A stretch of DNA of 64,000 nt from JAHDFB01 sp965658745 (GTDB lineage Bacteria > Bacteroidota > Bacteroidia > Chitinophagales > Saprospiraceae). Numbering within the stretch: the first letter of the stretch is position 1; the number at the start of each line of letters is the position of its first letter. Below, one piece after another: positions 1 to 9,494 of this stretch. The translations under genes and the position numbers were made by a program. The notes beneath the pieces are model-generated. The model had not been told where the DNA came from. It saw only the letters and a program-made list of their open reading frames with translations, and searched no databases. The stretch spans positions 62,001 to 126,000 of the forward strand of contig CBFHTK010000003.1 in NCBI GenBank assembly GCA_965658745.1, in the 5' to 3' direction.

Positions 1-21
1 AACAGAAAATTAGAATGGACC

Positions 22-3000
22 TCATATTTTAAGTACTTTTAAGACATCAATCAACTCTGAGCCCTGATATACTTGGACTATAATAAAACCAGACACATTT
101 TCAAAAAGGGTAACTTGAATTGTATGTTCTTCCGCTATTGATGAATATTCTACCAATTGACCTTTATCAGTCGTAATTTTTAAAACTAACGTCGATAAAT
201 CAATCTTTGAATCAAGCTTAATCGTAAATTCATTCGAAGTCAATGGATTTGGACTCGCGTATGTATTCATTTCAGCTGGTAAGGTTTCGTCAGAGGTCTT
301 ATCTTCATCCATTTCGAGATCACCACAATTTGCAGCATTGAGCATATCCGAGTGACCTAGGTATTGCAATATGCCATTTGCCTTTAAGCTCGCTTGACCA
401 TATCTCATAAAACATTTACTAGCAATGACCTTTAGTGCTTCGATATCTAAATCTTGCGAATTGAATCTATGAAATAAGTTTTCTTTTATGGCGAATTTCA
501 AGTCAGCATGAAAATACGCCTCTTCTGGCAAATTCTCAATCAGTGAAGTAGTTGTTGAAAGCCAAGCTTCTTCTTGCTCGTCTAGTTGAACTGAAATCTG
601 TTCAGCTGCATCAATTTCATCACTTAACTGCTCGACTAAAATAACATACTCTTCCGATTGCGTTGATATAGTTGAGTCACTTTCCATCGCTAGTAAGAAC
701 TCACGAATACTTTCTAGCGTTTCGCGTATAGTCTCGTTGTAACTGAACAATTCTACCACTAAATCTGGATTCACACCCTTTGTAATTTCAGCATTTACAT
801 CAACGTATTCCTTAACAACTTGTTTACTACTAAAATAATCTAGAAATTCATCGCATAATTGCCATTCACTATTGTGCTTGGTCTGTAAATAAAGATATAG
901 ATAGTAATCAAAAGTCCAATCGCCTTGTGTAGAATATTCATCGGCTAAAGTATGATTATTTAGCTGTTCAAGAATAGACTCAAACTGAACGCAGGGACTG
1001 GACTTACTTGGATTGTTAGATTCCTTAAATCCGTAAAGTGGTACTCCACAAGTTACTACATCCTCACAAGCAGGTGTGATTAGATTTACATCATTAATAA
1101 ACCACGTCCCTACAAGGTAAGTCGGAAATAGATTATTAGGATTAACAAAAGCAGTTAAGAAATTTTCTTCAAAAGTAGATTGATTCGCTAATCCACTAAA
1201 ATAGCTATTTGGATGCCCTGTAATATAAGAAAAAATGGATGCCCTAGATGGACTAACTTCCCATAAATTTCCTTTATTGATTTGAGAACTAATTACTGCA
1301 TCCCATAACACAAAATCATGAAAGTAGTTGTCGACCGTGTTTGTTGAAAGATTAGTATTATTACATTGACCCGTAAATGCCATTCCTATAATGGTATTTC
1401 CTTGGCTACAACAGTTACTTACCTCATTACAACAAAAAAGATTGCTTGGTGAAGCTATCACATTGAACCCCCATGTACCTTGATTATTACCATTGTTAAT
1501 AATCTGATTTTCTCTGAAATGACACATGGTGGTTGAACTAATCCCGATGCTTCCTCCATGCCCTTCCAGATCTGTTGTGAGGACATTGTTCTCGACAGAT
1601 AAGTTTTCACAAAGACTGAATGACATTTCAGCTGTATTTCCAGAACATAGATTTACTGAAGAAACGCTCGAAATGCTATTATTACGAACAAATCCAAATT
1701 CATTCTGTGCCATATTCACCTCATAAAATCTCATACTCGGTTTAAAACAAGAATTAACATCTGCATCATTTGAATCCACTATAAAATTGGTCATGTTATT
1801 CAATTGATGAATATCAAGCGAGCTGTTGAATCCGTCAGATTGAAAATGCATGATGTTTTCTTGCACACTGACCAATCCACCTTCCAGCGAGAAAACTCGA
1901 ATACCATACTCATAGTCATCAATTTCAGGTGAGCCTTCAATTGTGTTCTTTTCAATCTGTGTAATACCTGCATTAGCTCTTGAACATTCTATTGCTCTGA
2001 AGCCTCCTTGCATTGAATTCGACTGCACAAGCGTCACGGGCGTTCTCTCTATTTTAATGCCATAACCTTTCGAAACAGATGAAATTCCAATTGTACCTGC
2101 TTCTCCAAGCATATTAAGAAACTCATTTTTTATAATTGTATTATTTGTATTACGAAGTAAGATTCCATTGCTTATGTTTTCAAAAGAATTGATATATTCC
2201 ACCTTGGTATTAAAGGGAGGTAGCATTTTCTCGACTTTTTGAATGACAATATTGTTCAGATCATAAATCATAACTCCAGCGTGTGTAATATCAGCCCAAT
2301 GTGGTTGACCAGTATACGCAGGCTTTAGTTGATCAGAGCACTTAAAAGTACAGCCTATGATTCCTCCTCCAGAGTGCGTTTTCATAGTACCATTGGGTGG
2401 AGAATAAACGCCAATGTAATTTTCATCAAACACGTTTTCTCGATTCGAAATATTTGCGTATTCTCCTATTACAAGTGCAGTATAAGCATCTTTTATTGTA
2501 TTCTGATGAAATGCAAAATTTGGGGTAGCTGAATTTGGAGGGTTTGGTGCATAACCAAAAACATGTATACCTTTCCACATTTTGTCACATCCCTCTAATG
2601 TAGAATTATTAAGTCTTATTGAAGAAACTAGATCTATGGTGAATCCCGATCCGGGAGTAAAAAAGAAATGACAATCAGTGAAGAGGGATGGAGCATCTAA
2701 TGTGAAATTTCCGTCAACGACAATTTCCATATTGGATATCGTCTGGTTGTTAACAAAGATTCCTGCTGCAACAAGTTCACTAAGTTGGTCTATCTGAGTA
2801 TTATTGCCATCAAAAAATAGATAATTCTCACCTGTAACATCACATTCTAGCAATGTCATTTCTGATATGACCACAGTTTCACATATTGTTGCACAACAAC
2901 CATTGACGTCTACAATTGACAGACACACTTGATATGTTCCTGCTGCATCGTAGATATGTGTACCAATCTCATTCGTTGAACTAGTACCATCTCCGAAATC

Positions 3001-3756
3001 CCATAAATAACTAACAAAATCATCACCAGATAAATTTATGCCCTTAAAAATGGCTGCAGATCCATTGATACTGCTTGTTATGCCGTCTAAAGCGGTAGTT
3101 TCGCACGTAACCTCGACATTTCTGATGTTGCAGAAGAAATTGCTATTGCCGTTGGTAGTAGTTTCAACTACATAAAGCTCAAATTCATCATAGTCATCAT
3201 TTGGTACGTAATTAGTTACAGAAAAAGACTGAAAGAGTGTAGAGTTAACGTTAAAACTTCCTATGTCCTGACCTACAATGGTTGGTAAATTTGTTGGATC
3301 AAGTTGATTATTCGACACTTGTGTTAGACCTGTTGCTGCTCTTAGGTTTAAAGTCCCAAATTCTGGAGAAATTGGTGGAGAGCAAGAAATCGCTCTAGCT
3401 TCTAAAGATATACAGTAGCTTAAGAAAGGATCATCTGTAAAATCTATATCAGTCTTAATTCCCTCTATGTAATACAATTGATTAGTACTTTCAAAAGACA
3501 TCATACAATTAAAGAGTGTATTACCAGTTGCAGGATTATAATTTGATGGTACTTGACATTGCCCGTTTTGTTGCTGATAGGCCAAATGAGGTGAATTAAA
3601 TGTAGGAGTCCAGCCAGTTATATAACCCAGATCATATGCTTGAGAAAGATCGGCGGGATTTGGCAAATTGCTCTCCAGTAAATCAGGATTTTGAACTAGA
3701 TTCTGACAATTTTCAGCACAGTTTTGTGCTTGGAGATTAGCAAAAGACATAAGCAC
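22..3756 (-). CDS. Large secreted PKD / parallel beta-helix protein with T9SS sorting domain
   Basis: This is a secreted or cell-surface protein of about 1244 residues. A PKD-type domain lies at about residues 235-298, with the motif WDFGDGTSS at 252-260. A long Asn-rich stretch (about 310-880) has the repetitive look of right-handed parallel beta-helix repeats. The last 80 residues (about 1164-1244), starting at a SPNPLTSNEF-like motif and ending in short beta strands, match a type IX secretion sorting domain. The signal peptide is incomplete: from the only in-frame start (GTG at 3756) just MLMSFANLQAQ precedes the mature part. A much better start, ATG at 3820 (MNLQKMSSIRLF...), is put out of frame by the 8-bp repeat at 3765-3796. 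The gene may therefore be switched off, or phase-variable, in this sequence. The substrate or ligand is unknown; adhesion is a guess. Confidence 0.8.
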   Translation of the reverse strand: MLMSFANLQAQNCAENCQNLVQNPDLLESNLPNPADLSQAYDLGYITGWTPTFNSPHLAYQQQNGQCQVPSNYNPATGNTLFNCMMSFESTNQLYYIEGIKTDIDFTDDPFLSYCISLEARAISCSPPISPEFGTLNLRAATGLTQVSNNQLDPTNLPTIVGQDIGSFNVNSTLFQSFSVTNYVPNDDYDEFELYVVETTTNGNSNFFCNIRNVEVTCETTALDGITSSINGSAAIFKGINLSGDDFVSYLWDFGDGTSSTNEIGTHIYDAAGTYQVCLSIVDVNGCCATICETVVISEMTLLECDVTGENYLFFDGNNTQIDQLSELVAAGIFVNNQTISNMEIVVDGNFTLDAPSLFTDCHFFFTPGSGFTIDLVSSIRLNNSTLEGCDKMWKGIHVFGYAPNPPNSATPNFAFHQNTIKDAYTALVIGEYANISNRENVFDENYIGVYSPPNGTMKTHSGGGIIGCTFKCSDQLKPAYTGQPHWADITHAGVMIYDLNNIVIQKVEKMLPPFNTKVEYINSFENISNGILLRNTNNTIIKNEFLNMLGEAGTIGISSVSKGYGIKIERTPVTLVQSNSMQGGFRAIECSRANAGITQIEKNTIEGSPEIDDYEYGIRVFSLEGGLVSVQENIMHFQSDGFNSSLDIHQLNNMTNFIVDSNDADVNSCFKPSMRFYEVNMAQNEFGFVRNNSISSVSSVNLCSGNTAEMSFSLCENLSVENNVLTTDLEGHGGSIGISSTTMCHFRENQIINNGNNQGTWGFNVIASPSNLFCCNEVSNCCSQGNTIIGMAFTGQCNNTNLSTNTVDNYFHDFVLWDAVISSQINKGNLWEVSPSRASIFSYITGHPNSYFSGLANQSTFEENFLTAFVNPNNLFPTYLVGTWFINDVNLITPACEDVVTCGVPLYGFKESNNPSKSSPCVQFESILEQLNNHTLADEYSTQGDWTFDYYLYLYLQTKHNSEWQLCDEFLDYFSSKQVVKEYVDVNAEITKGVNPDLVVELFSYNETIRETLESIREFLLAMESDSTISTQSEEYVILVEQLSDEIDAAEQISVQLDEQEEAWLSTTTSLIENLPEEAYFHADLKFAIKENLFHRFNSQDLDIEALKVIASKCFMRYGQASLKANGILQYLGHSDMLNAANCGDLEMDEDKTSDETLPAEMNTYASPNPLTSNEFTIKLDSKIDLSTLVLKITTDKGQLVEYSSIAEEHTIQVTLFENVSGFIIVQVYQGSELIDVLKVLKI

Positions 3757-3764
3757 TAGGAAGT

Positions 3765-3796
3765 AGGCGAATAGGCGAATAGGCGAATAGGCGAAT
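3765..3796 (-). repeat. 8-bp tandem repeat (4 copies) inside signal-peptide coding region
   Basis: On the minus strand there are four perfect copies of ATTCGCCT, between ATG 3820 and the body of the beta-helix protein gene. The unit is not a multiple of three, so each gain or loss of a copy changes the reading frame. With four copies, translation from ATG 3820 leaves the gene's frame and stops at a TAA about 15 nt past GTG 3756. With two or five copies the same ATG reads a classic signal peptide (for two copies, M-N-L-Q-K-M-S-S-I-R-L-F-A-Y-F-L-V-L, then MSFANLQAQ) into the gene. The repeat units themselves encode hydrophobic signal-peptide residues (IRLFAY). Confidence 0.9.
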
Positions 3797-3950
3797 ACTA
3801 GACATTTTTTGGAGATTCATAGTAAGTTATTTGGCAAATTAAGTAATCATTTTACTGTAATATATAAATTATTTATCGCAACGAACGTGAATAATCAACA
3901 CAACGTTTGCCTTAATGCCTTATGCGACAATAGTTTACTTATAATATCTT

Positions 3951-6900
3951 TCACTCTTCAATCAACGCATCGAGTTCTGCACCCTGGTGTATAAAAATCT
4001 TAGTAGGTGTGATTGAATTGTAGATCACGCTTTGGATCCTTGGTCGGAAATTTTTGCGTCCAAAGGCATTATTCTCCATAGTAGGATAAGTACGATTGCT
4101 CAGCAACACATAGACTAATTCGTTTTCGGGATCAGCAAACGCACATGTTCCTGTGAACCCCAGATGACCAAATGTACTAGCTGATGCAAGGGGTGACATA
4201 TTTTCGTATTTGGATTCATCCAACTCTTTCATATCAAAACCAATTCCTCTGCGCGTCGAGGCTGGATACCTCGTCGTAAATTCGATTACTGTCTTAGGCT
4301 TGAAGTAGCTCTCTCCCCCATAATATCCACCATTTAACAACATCTGCATCAAGATTCCTAAATCGTAACTGGAGCTAAATAGCCCTGCGTGACCAGACAC
4401 ACCTCCGAGCATAGCAGCACCCATATCATGCACATATCCCTTGATTACCTGATTACGGAAATAATTATCCTTCTCTGAAGGCACAATCTCTTTTAATGGA
4501 ATAGTATTACGAGGATTGAAACACGTTCGACGCATTCCCAGAGGCTGATAAAATCGCTCCGTACAATATTGATCGAGTTTCATCTTACTCTGAGATTCCA
4601 CAACGCGCATCATCATATAAAAGGCTAGATCACTGTAGCGATAATTCGTATTCTTTCGTAGATCAGAAGTAACTATCCGCGCCCACATACTGTCAATATA
4701 ATCTGTGCGCATAAAGAGATTACTAGCTACCTGTATATGGAATGAATCAGTTGGAATGCTTCGGTAGTATTTATCTAGTGGTTTTGTTTTTCTCGATGCT
4801 AAATCAATCGTACTTTTATAAAAAGGTATCCATCCTGCTAAACCAGCATGGTGTGCCATCATATCTCGGATGGTCTTATCTTTCTTATCTGTTGTATCGA
4901 TCCCTGTTACAAAAGGCTGTAAAGTTCCATCTATGTCCAATCTTCCTTGATCGTATAACTGCATGATCGAAACGGTGCTAGCTGCAATTTTCGTTACAGA
5001 TGCAACATCATAGACATCGGTTAATTGAACAGGGTGCGAACGGCTGTAGTCATGGGTTCCGTAGGCCTTATTAAAGACCACTTGACCATTTTTGGCAACA
5101 AAAATCTGGCAACCAGGTGCAGCCTTCATAGCAATCATCTCATCGACCAATTCGTCGATTCCCAACAAGGTATCTGAGCTCATACCAACTTCTTCCGGAG
5201 CAGCAAAGCCTAGTCGCTGAAGACTAACTCTTCGTTCACCTTGACCGTACTTGAATTCCTCAGACGCGGTGACTGGCAATGAACCCTGAATGGCTGCAGC
5301 CCCAAAAATCGCCTGCGCTGTCTTGTCCATCATTGTTGAATCATCCGTGTACGACATCACTACACGATCATAGTCATCAAAAAACTTCAAGGAATACGGC
5401 GAGCCAAAAATCACCAACGTAACTGGCTTGATCTTCGCTATCTGAGATATGATATTTCTACAAGTCTTACTGATTCCAAAGTTCTTACTACTGTACTTGC
5501 TCATATCTTCGGTCGAAATAAGCACATGATCGACCTTAGACAATGATTTGATTGCAGCTTGTACAGCTTGAGGTGTCGGATTGTAGGAAAGGTTTATATG
5601 ACTAGCACCCGTATAGCTTTCTACGCGTTGCTGAAAAGTATTGAGCCCTCGAGAACCGAAAGCAACCGTTGCAAACTTTATTGAATCCAGTCTCCGAAAA
5701 GGAATCTCAGCTTCTTCGTCTTTCGCTAAAGTGACCGCTTCCGCAAAAAGCTTGGATCGTAATACAATGCCTTCCGGATGTAGTATATCCTCAGGTAGTT
5801 CGTTCAACATGATTTTTGGAGCAATGGTCAGTCCTAAATCATATTTGGCACGTAAAATTCTTCGCACGTGATCATTAAGCTCAGCTTCTGGAATAAGCCC
5901 TTCTTTTACATAATATCTGATTGCCCTCACAGCAGTCTTCACATTTCTGGGCAAACAAATCATATCATTTCCGGCTAATATTGCCTCCGCTTCTGCAACT
6001 CCAGGCCTGTAATGCTTTGTCACTGCTTCCATTTCCATACCGTCAGTAATAATGATTCCATCGTAACCCATCGTATCTCTCAACAAACCAGTTACCACTT
6101 TTCTAGATAGCGAAGTAGGTCTATTCTTTCTGCTTTCGAGTGCAGGAACTTGCAAGTGAGCGACCATGACACTAGCTACACCTCGGTCCATCATAATCTG
6201 AAAAGGGTATAATTCGATCGAATCAAGCCTCTTCCGATCGTGGTTAATAACAGGTAGCTCATAGTGTGAGTCAGCGTCTGTGTCTCCGTGTCCGGGAAAA
6301 TGCTTGGCACAAGCAATCATACCAGCGTCTTGCATACCAAGCATGTATTGATAAGATTTAGCTGCTACATTATTTCGATCTTCTCCAAAAGACCGATTGT
6401 TAATGACTGGATTTTTAGGGTTGTTATTCACATCTACAACAGGAGCAAAATTCCAGTGAATCCCTAATCGCTTTAGTTCGTAAGCAACTTCCTTGCCCAT
6501 GTCATAAATCAGCTCATTATCTCGTACCGCTCCAAGTGTCAATTGCCTTGGATAAGAAATCACATCTTTCTTAAAGCGCATTCCCAAGCCCCACTCCCCA
6601 TCTATAGCGACGAGCAATGGAATACGAGAAATGGATTGATATGTATTTGTTAGTTCTGCCTGCTTCAGTGGTGTACCTTGAAAGAAGCACAAAGCACCAA
6701 CATCGTAATCTTCAATTAATTTCTTGACGGAGGCAATATGATCTTCACCGAGATCAGAATGAGCTCGGATCATCATTAATTGACCAATCTTTTGATCCAT
6801 AGTCATGTCATTGAGTGTAGATTCAACCCACTCAGCTCGCATGTCCATGAGAACCGGTTCATTTTGTGCAAAAACAAAAGACACACTTGCAAACCATAGC

Positions 6901-6962
6901 AATAGTAGATTGCTCATAGTTCTCCTCATCCTCGTGCTCCTATATCTTCCTTTGTTTTTCAT
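3951..6962 (-). CDS. Glycoside hydrolase family 3 (NagZ-like) fused to beta-lactamase-type serine hydrolase
   Basis: This 1003-residue exported protein has a signal peptide at about 1-32. Residues about 45-380 form a GH3 domain of the beta-N-acetylglucosaminidase type: the NagZ signature KHFPGHGDT...DSH lies at 220-233, and the likely nucleophile is Asp307 in IIITDGMEM. A GH3 C-terminal-like domain follows (about 400-580). Residues about 590-990 form a serine beta-lactamase/PBP-type domain with the SxxK motif SVTK at 655-658, a YSD motif and FGHLGFTGT near the end. NagZ-type enzymes cleave GlcNAc from peptidoglycan fragments, and the serine hydrolase may act on the peptide part, so the fusion probably recycles or remodels murein in the periplasm. 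This architecture is common in Bacteroidota. It lies just downstream of the TPR membrane protein, 47 bp away on the same strand. Confidence 0.88.
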   Translation of the reverse strand: MKNKGRYRSTRMRRTMSNLLLLWFASVSFVFAQNEPVLMDMRAEWVESTLNDMTMDQKIGQLMMIRAHSDLGEDHIASVKKLIEDYDVGALCFFQGTPLKQAELTNTYQSISRIPLLVAIDGEWGLGMRFKKDVISYPRQLTLGAVRDNELIYDMGKEVAYELKRLGIHWNFAPVVDVNNNPKNPVINNRSFGEDRNNVAAKSYQYMLGMQDAGMIACAKHFPGHGDTDADSHYELPVINHDRKRLDSIELYPFQIMMDRGVASVMVAHLQVPALESRKNRPTSLSRKVVTGLLRDTMGYDGIIITDGMEMEAVTKHYRPGVAEAEAILAGNDMICLPRNVKTAVRAIRYYVKEGLIPEAELNDHVRRILRAKYDLGLTIAPKIMLNELPEDILHPEGIVLRSKLFAEAVTLAKDEEAEIPFRRLDSIKFATVAFGSRGLNTFQQRVESYTGASHINLSYNPTPQAVQAAIKSLSKVDHVLISTEDMSKYSSKNFGISKTCRNIISQIAKIKPVTLVIFGSPYSLKFFDDYDRVVMSYTDDSTMMDKTAQAIFGAAAIQGSLPVTASEEFKYGQGERRVSLQRLGFAAPEEVGMSSDTLLGIDELVDEMIAMKAAPGCQIFVAKNGQVVFNKAYGTHDYSRSHPVQLTDVYDVASVTKIAASTVSIMQLYDQGRLDIDGTLQPFVTGIDTTDKKDKTIRDMMAHHAGLAGWIPFYKSTIDLASRKTKPLDKYYRSIPTDSFHIQVASNLFMRTDYIDSMWARIVTSDLRKNTNYRYSDLAFYMMMRVVESQSKMKLDQYCTERFYQPLGMRRTCFNPRNTIPLKEIVPSEKDNYFRNQVIKGYVHDMGAAMLGGVSGHAGLFSSSYDLGILMQMLLNGGYYGGESYFKPKTVIEFTTRYPASTRRGIGFDMKELDESKYENMSPLASASTFGHLGFTGTCAFADPENELVYVLLSNRTYPTMENNAFGRKNFRPRIQSVIYNSITPTKIFIHQGAELDALIEE

Positions 6963-7009
6963 ATTTTATTTAACGCTGAATTTACTAAAAACAATCCCTC
7001 CTGTACTAC

Positions 7010-8911
7010 TTATTTTTTTTGAATTTCTGGATCAATCTCTACAGCTCGCTGCATGGCAGACAGAGCTTGTGTTTCGTTTCCTGCCATCGAATGCGCTCGG
7101 CTTAAATTAAACCAAGCAAATGCCACTTCAGGATTGATTTCTGTGGCTTTTTTAAAATACTCTACGGCTGATTGATGATCACCAGCAACTCCATGACTCA
7201 CGCCAAGTAATCTTAACGTTTCATAATCATCAGGAACAATTTTGTATGCCTCTTTCAAATATTGAATGGACTTAACCAAATTTCCTTCTTTTTCACCGTA
7301 ATATCGTCCTGCATCCCTATAGACAACCGCCATATTTTGCAAGCCGTTTTCATTATCTGGATCAAGTTGAAGTAGCGTTTCATACTGTGTAATCGCCTTG
7401 TCATAATCTCCGAGATAATAGTAATTATTGGCTAGTAACAAATTGGGATTAATGTACAAGGGATAAACCTCAAGCGCTCGGTTAAGATACTCATTGGATT
7501 GTCGAATCATCTCAGCTTTCTTCTCCGGATCATCTTCATTTACAGAGGCTGTCGAAAGCGCCCCTCCAGCTGCATGCAATGCCTTCGCGCTATTTGGTGA
7601 TGCTTTAACATCGGTAGTAAGTAGGGTGAAATCGTTCTTCCAAACTTGACTCCGATACAGAGTATAGCTTGAAAAAAGTAGACCAACAGGAATCAAGAAG
7701 TAAATGATCTTTTGCGGGCTTTCGCCCAAAAAGCCTATCAGAAAATACATCGATAAAAAACCAAGACCCAATGAAGGTACAAACAAGAAACGCTCTGAAA
7801 TATTAGTGCCTATGTTAAAAGGTACATTTGATACTAAAAATAAATAGCCAAAATATACTAGCAAGCCGATCACCCATTTCTGCTGTTTGATCAATCCCCA
7901 AGCTGTTGCAAAAAGCATCGCTCCATGAACCAAAATCGAAATGATGACCCATGGATTTGCAAAATTTTTAGCGGTAATATGGTAAGGATAATAATCAGAC
8001 GTCAAAGGATATGGGAAAAGATAGAGCCCGATATACTTTAACAAGTTGTAGATGATTGTCGACCACTTTTCTTCAAAGCTATATGGAATCATATTACTTC
8101 CGTCAAACTTCAAAAAAGGATTGTTCATCAGTTCAGTTGAAGCTTGAGATATGGTAGGACCAAGAATGGACGACCTTACAATGAGATATAAAACTCCTGC
8201 AAGTAGGACTAGTCCGTAGGATAGCCACACAGATTTTTTATTACTCAGTCGATCATGCGAAATCCAGATTGCTAGTGGAAAAAGGACTAAAAGCGCAATT
8301 GCATTTTCCTTAGAGAAAAAAGCAATTAGAGCAGCAAGACTTCCTGCAAATAAATGCCATAACTTGATCTTATCTCTTATCAATAAATAAAGACTCAAGA
8401 GCGAAAATAAGGCGACAAAGATTTCATCTCGTCCCTTTATGTTAGCTACGACTTCTGTGTGTACTGGATGAGCTGCAAAAACAACTCCACAAGCCAAGGC
8501 AAAGTAAAAACGAGAATTGTCCTTGAAGGCAGTGTAGAAAAACTGCCAAGCAAACAAAAACACTAGCGTGCATAAAAATCCGTACAGCAATGCATTTATG
8601 AAATGGCTTACATGCGGATTATTACCAAATATTGAATGCTCAATCGCAAATGTTACTAAAGTTGCCGGTCGATAGCGCCCGCCTTGAACAAGCTGATCCT
8701 TCCCCTCTTGTTTGAAGAACCCATAAAAGGTATCGTAACTAAATATGCCCTCAATTCCACTCAGCCCTTTTTGGGTAAACATATTCTCTTTAATGACAAT
8801 AGCATCATCTTGAGCATAGTCGAAACTTATCGTGTACGCGTACAAAAGAAATCCAAGCAGAAATAATCCGATGGAAGTTTTTTTGAGACGATATGAATAA
8901 GTACCAGACAA
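7010..8911 (-). CDS. TMTC-like multi-pass membrane protein with C-terminal TPR repeats (GT-C-like)
   Basis: The N-terminal about 420 residues contain roughly ten hydrophobic segments. The first outer loop has DYAQDDA (about 31-37), the kind of acidic motif seen in GT-C mannosyltransferases, and later motifs RYRPATLVTF and HPVHTEVVANIKGRDE resemble the TMTC/DUF1736 family. Residues about 430-633 hold four to five TPR repeats (NYYYLGDYDKAITQYETLLQ and similar). In other organisms such proteins transfer sugars from lipid carriers or act as membrane scaffolds; the actual role here is inferred. The start is a TTG at 8911: an in-frame stop lies five codons upstream and no ATG occurs before the first membrane segment. 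A TAnnTTTG-type -7 box (minus strand, 8956-8963) lies about 45 nt upstream. Confidence 0.75.
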   Translation of the reverse strand: MSGTYSYRLKKTSIGLFLLGFLLYAYTISFDYAQDDAIVIKENMFTQKGLSGIEGIFSYDTFYGFFKQEGKDQLVQGGRYRPATLVTFAIEHSIFGNNPHVSHFINALLYGFLCTLVFLFAWQFFYTAFKDNSRFYFALACGVVFAAHPVHTEVVANIKGRDEIFVALFSLLSLYLLIRDKIKLWHLFAGSLAALIAFFSKENAIALLVLFPLAIWISHDRLSNKKSVWLSYGLVLLAGVLYLIVRSSILGPTISQASTELMNNPFLKFDGSNMIPYSFEEKWSTIIYNLLKYIGLYLFPYPLTSDYYPYHITAKNFANPWVIISILVHGAMLFATAWGLIKQQKWVIGLLVYFGYLFLVSNVPFNIGTNISERFLFVPSLGLGFLSMYFLIGFLGESPQKIIYFLIPVGLLFSSYTLYRSQVWKNDFTLLTTDVKASPNSAKALHAAGGALSTASVNEDDPEKKAEMIRQSNEYLNRALEVYPLYINPNLLLANNYYYLGDYDKAITQYETLLQLDPDNENGLQNMAVVYRDAGRYYGEKEGNLVKSIQYLKEAYKIVPDDYETLRLLGVSHGVAGDHQSAVEYFKKATEINPEVAFAWFNLSRAHSMAGNETQALSAMQRAVEIDPEIQKK

Positions 8912-8989
8912 TCGAATGGAAATTTAAGATTTGTTCGTAATTACTTGCAAACAACAAATATACAAATTACAAAAAAAAATAATATATAT

Positions 8990-9480
8990 TGCGCCAACGA
9001 ATCGTTAAGTAGGTCCATTCAAAAGGGGTCACTCCAAAAGAGTTTTAGAATCTTTTTGGGTAAGATTTTATACAAAGCTGTCACTTTGCTGTAGCTCATT
9101 TAAAAGAATCGCGAAACATGTCATCAAGGCTTCAGCCTCGTCTTTTACTTTACATTTATTTCGATCCTGCAACATCGATATTTAGTTAACCATTTCCATT
9201 GATTAATTTCGACTAAATGTACAGGACGATGAGGACGCATGCAATGCGTCCCAACGTAGAATTTCAAACGAACAGTAAATGTGGTGCGAACAGTCTTTCT
9301 TGTACGTTATAAGATCCGAATCCGAAGTCCCGTAGGGACGAAACCTTTGTAGGAAGATAGTAACACTGTATTCCAGCTCCGTAGGTGCGACACCTTAGGT
9401 ATATTGTGCTAATGCGAAAATTAATAACTGATGGGGTATTCTCGTACAACACATTTCATTCTAGCTGAAATTTGTAGATC
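8990..9480. repeat. Repeat-rich non-coding stretch with several short hairpins
   Basis: The nearly 600 bp between the TPR protein gene and the DRTGG ATPase gene hold no convincing gene. They contain perfect small inverted repeats: GGACGCAT-gca-ATGCGTCC at 9233-9251, GTCCC-gta-GGGAC at 9327-9339, AGGTG-cga-CACCT at 9383-9395 and AGGCT-tc-AGCCT near 9130. The only open frame, 9264-9452 on the minus strand, runs through these hairpins and looks fortuitous. The texture resembles dispersed intergenic repeats of Bacteroidota genomes, but copies elsewhere in the genome cannot be seen from here. Confidence 0.5.
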
Positions 9481-9494
9481 AACTAGATCCAACC

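Noticed and set aside
9264..9452. 62-codon minus-strand open frame in the repeat-rich gap
   Set aside because: It runs through three hairpin repeats, has no promoter or protein-like composition, and is best explained by repeat sequence.
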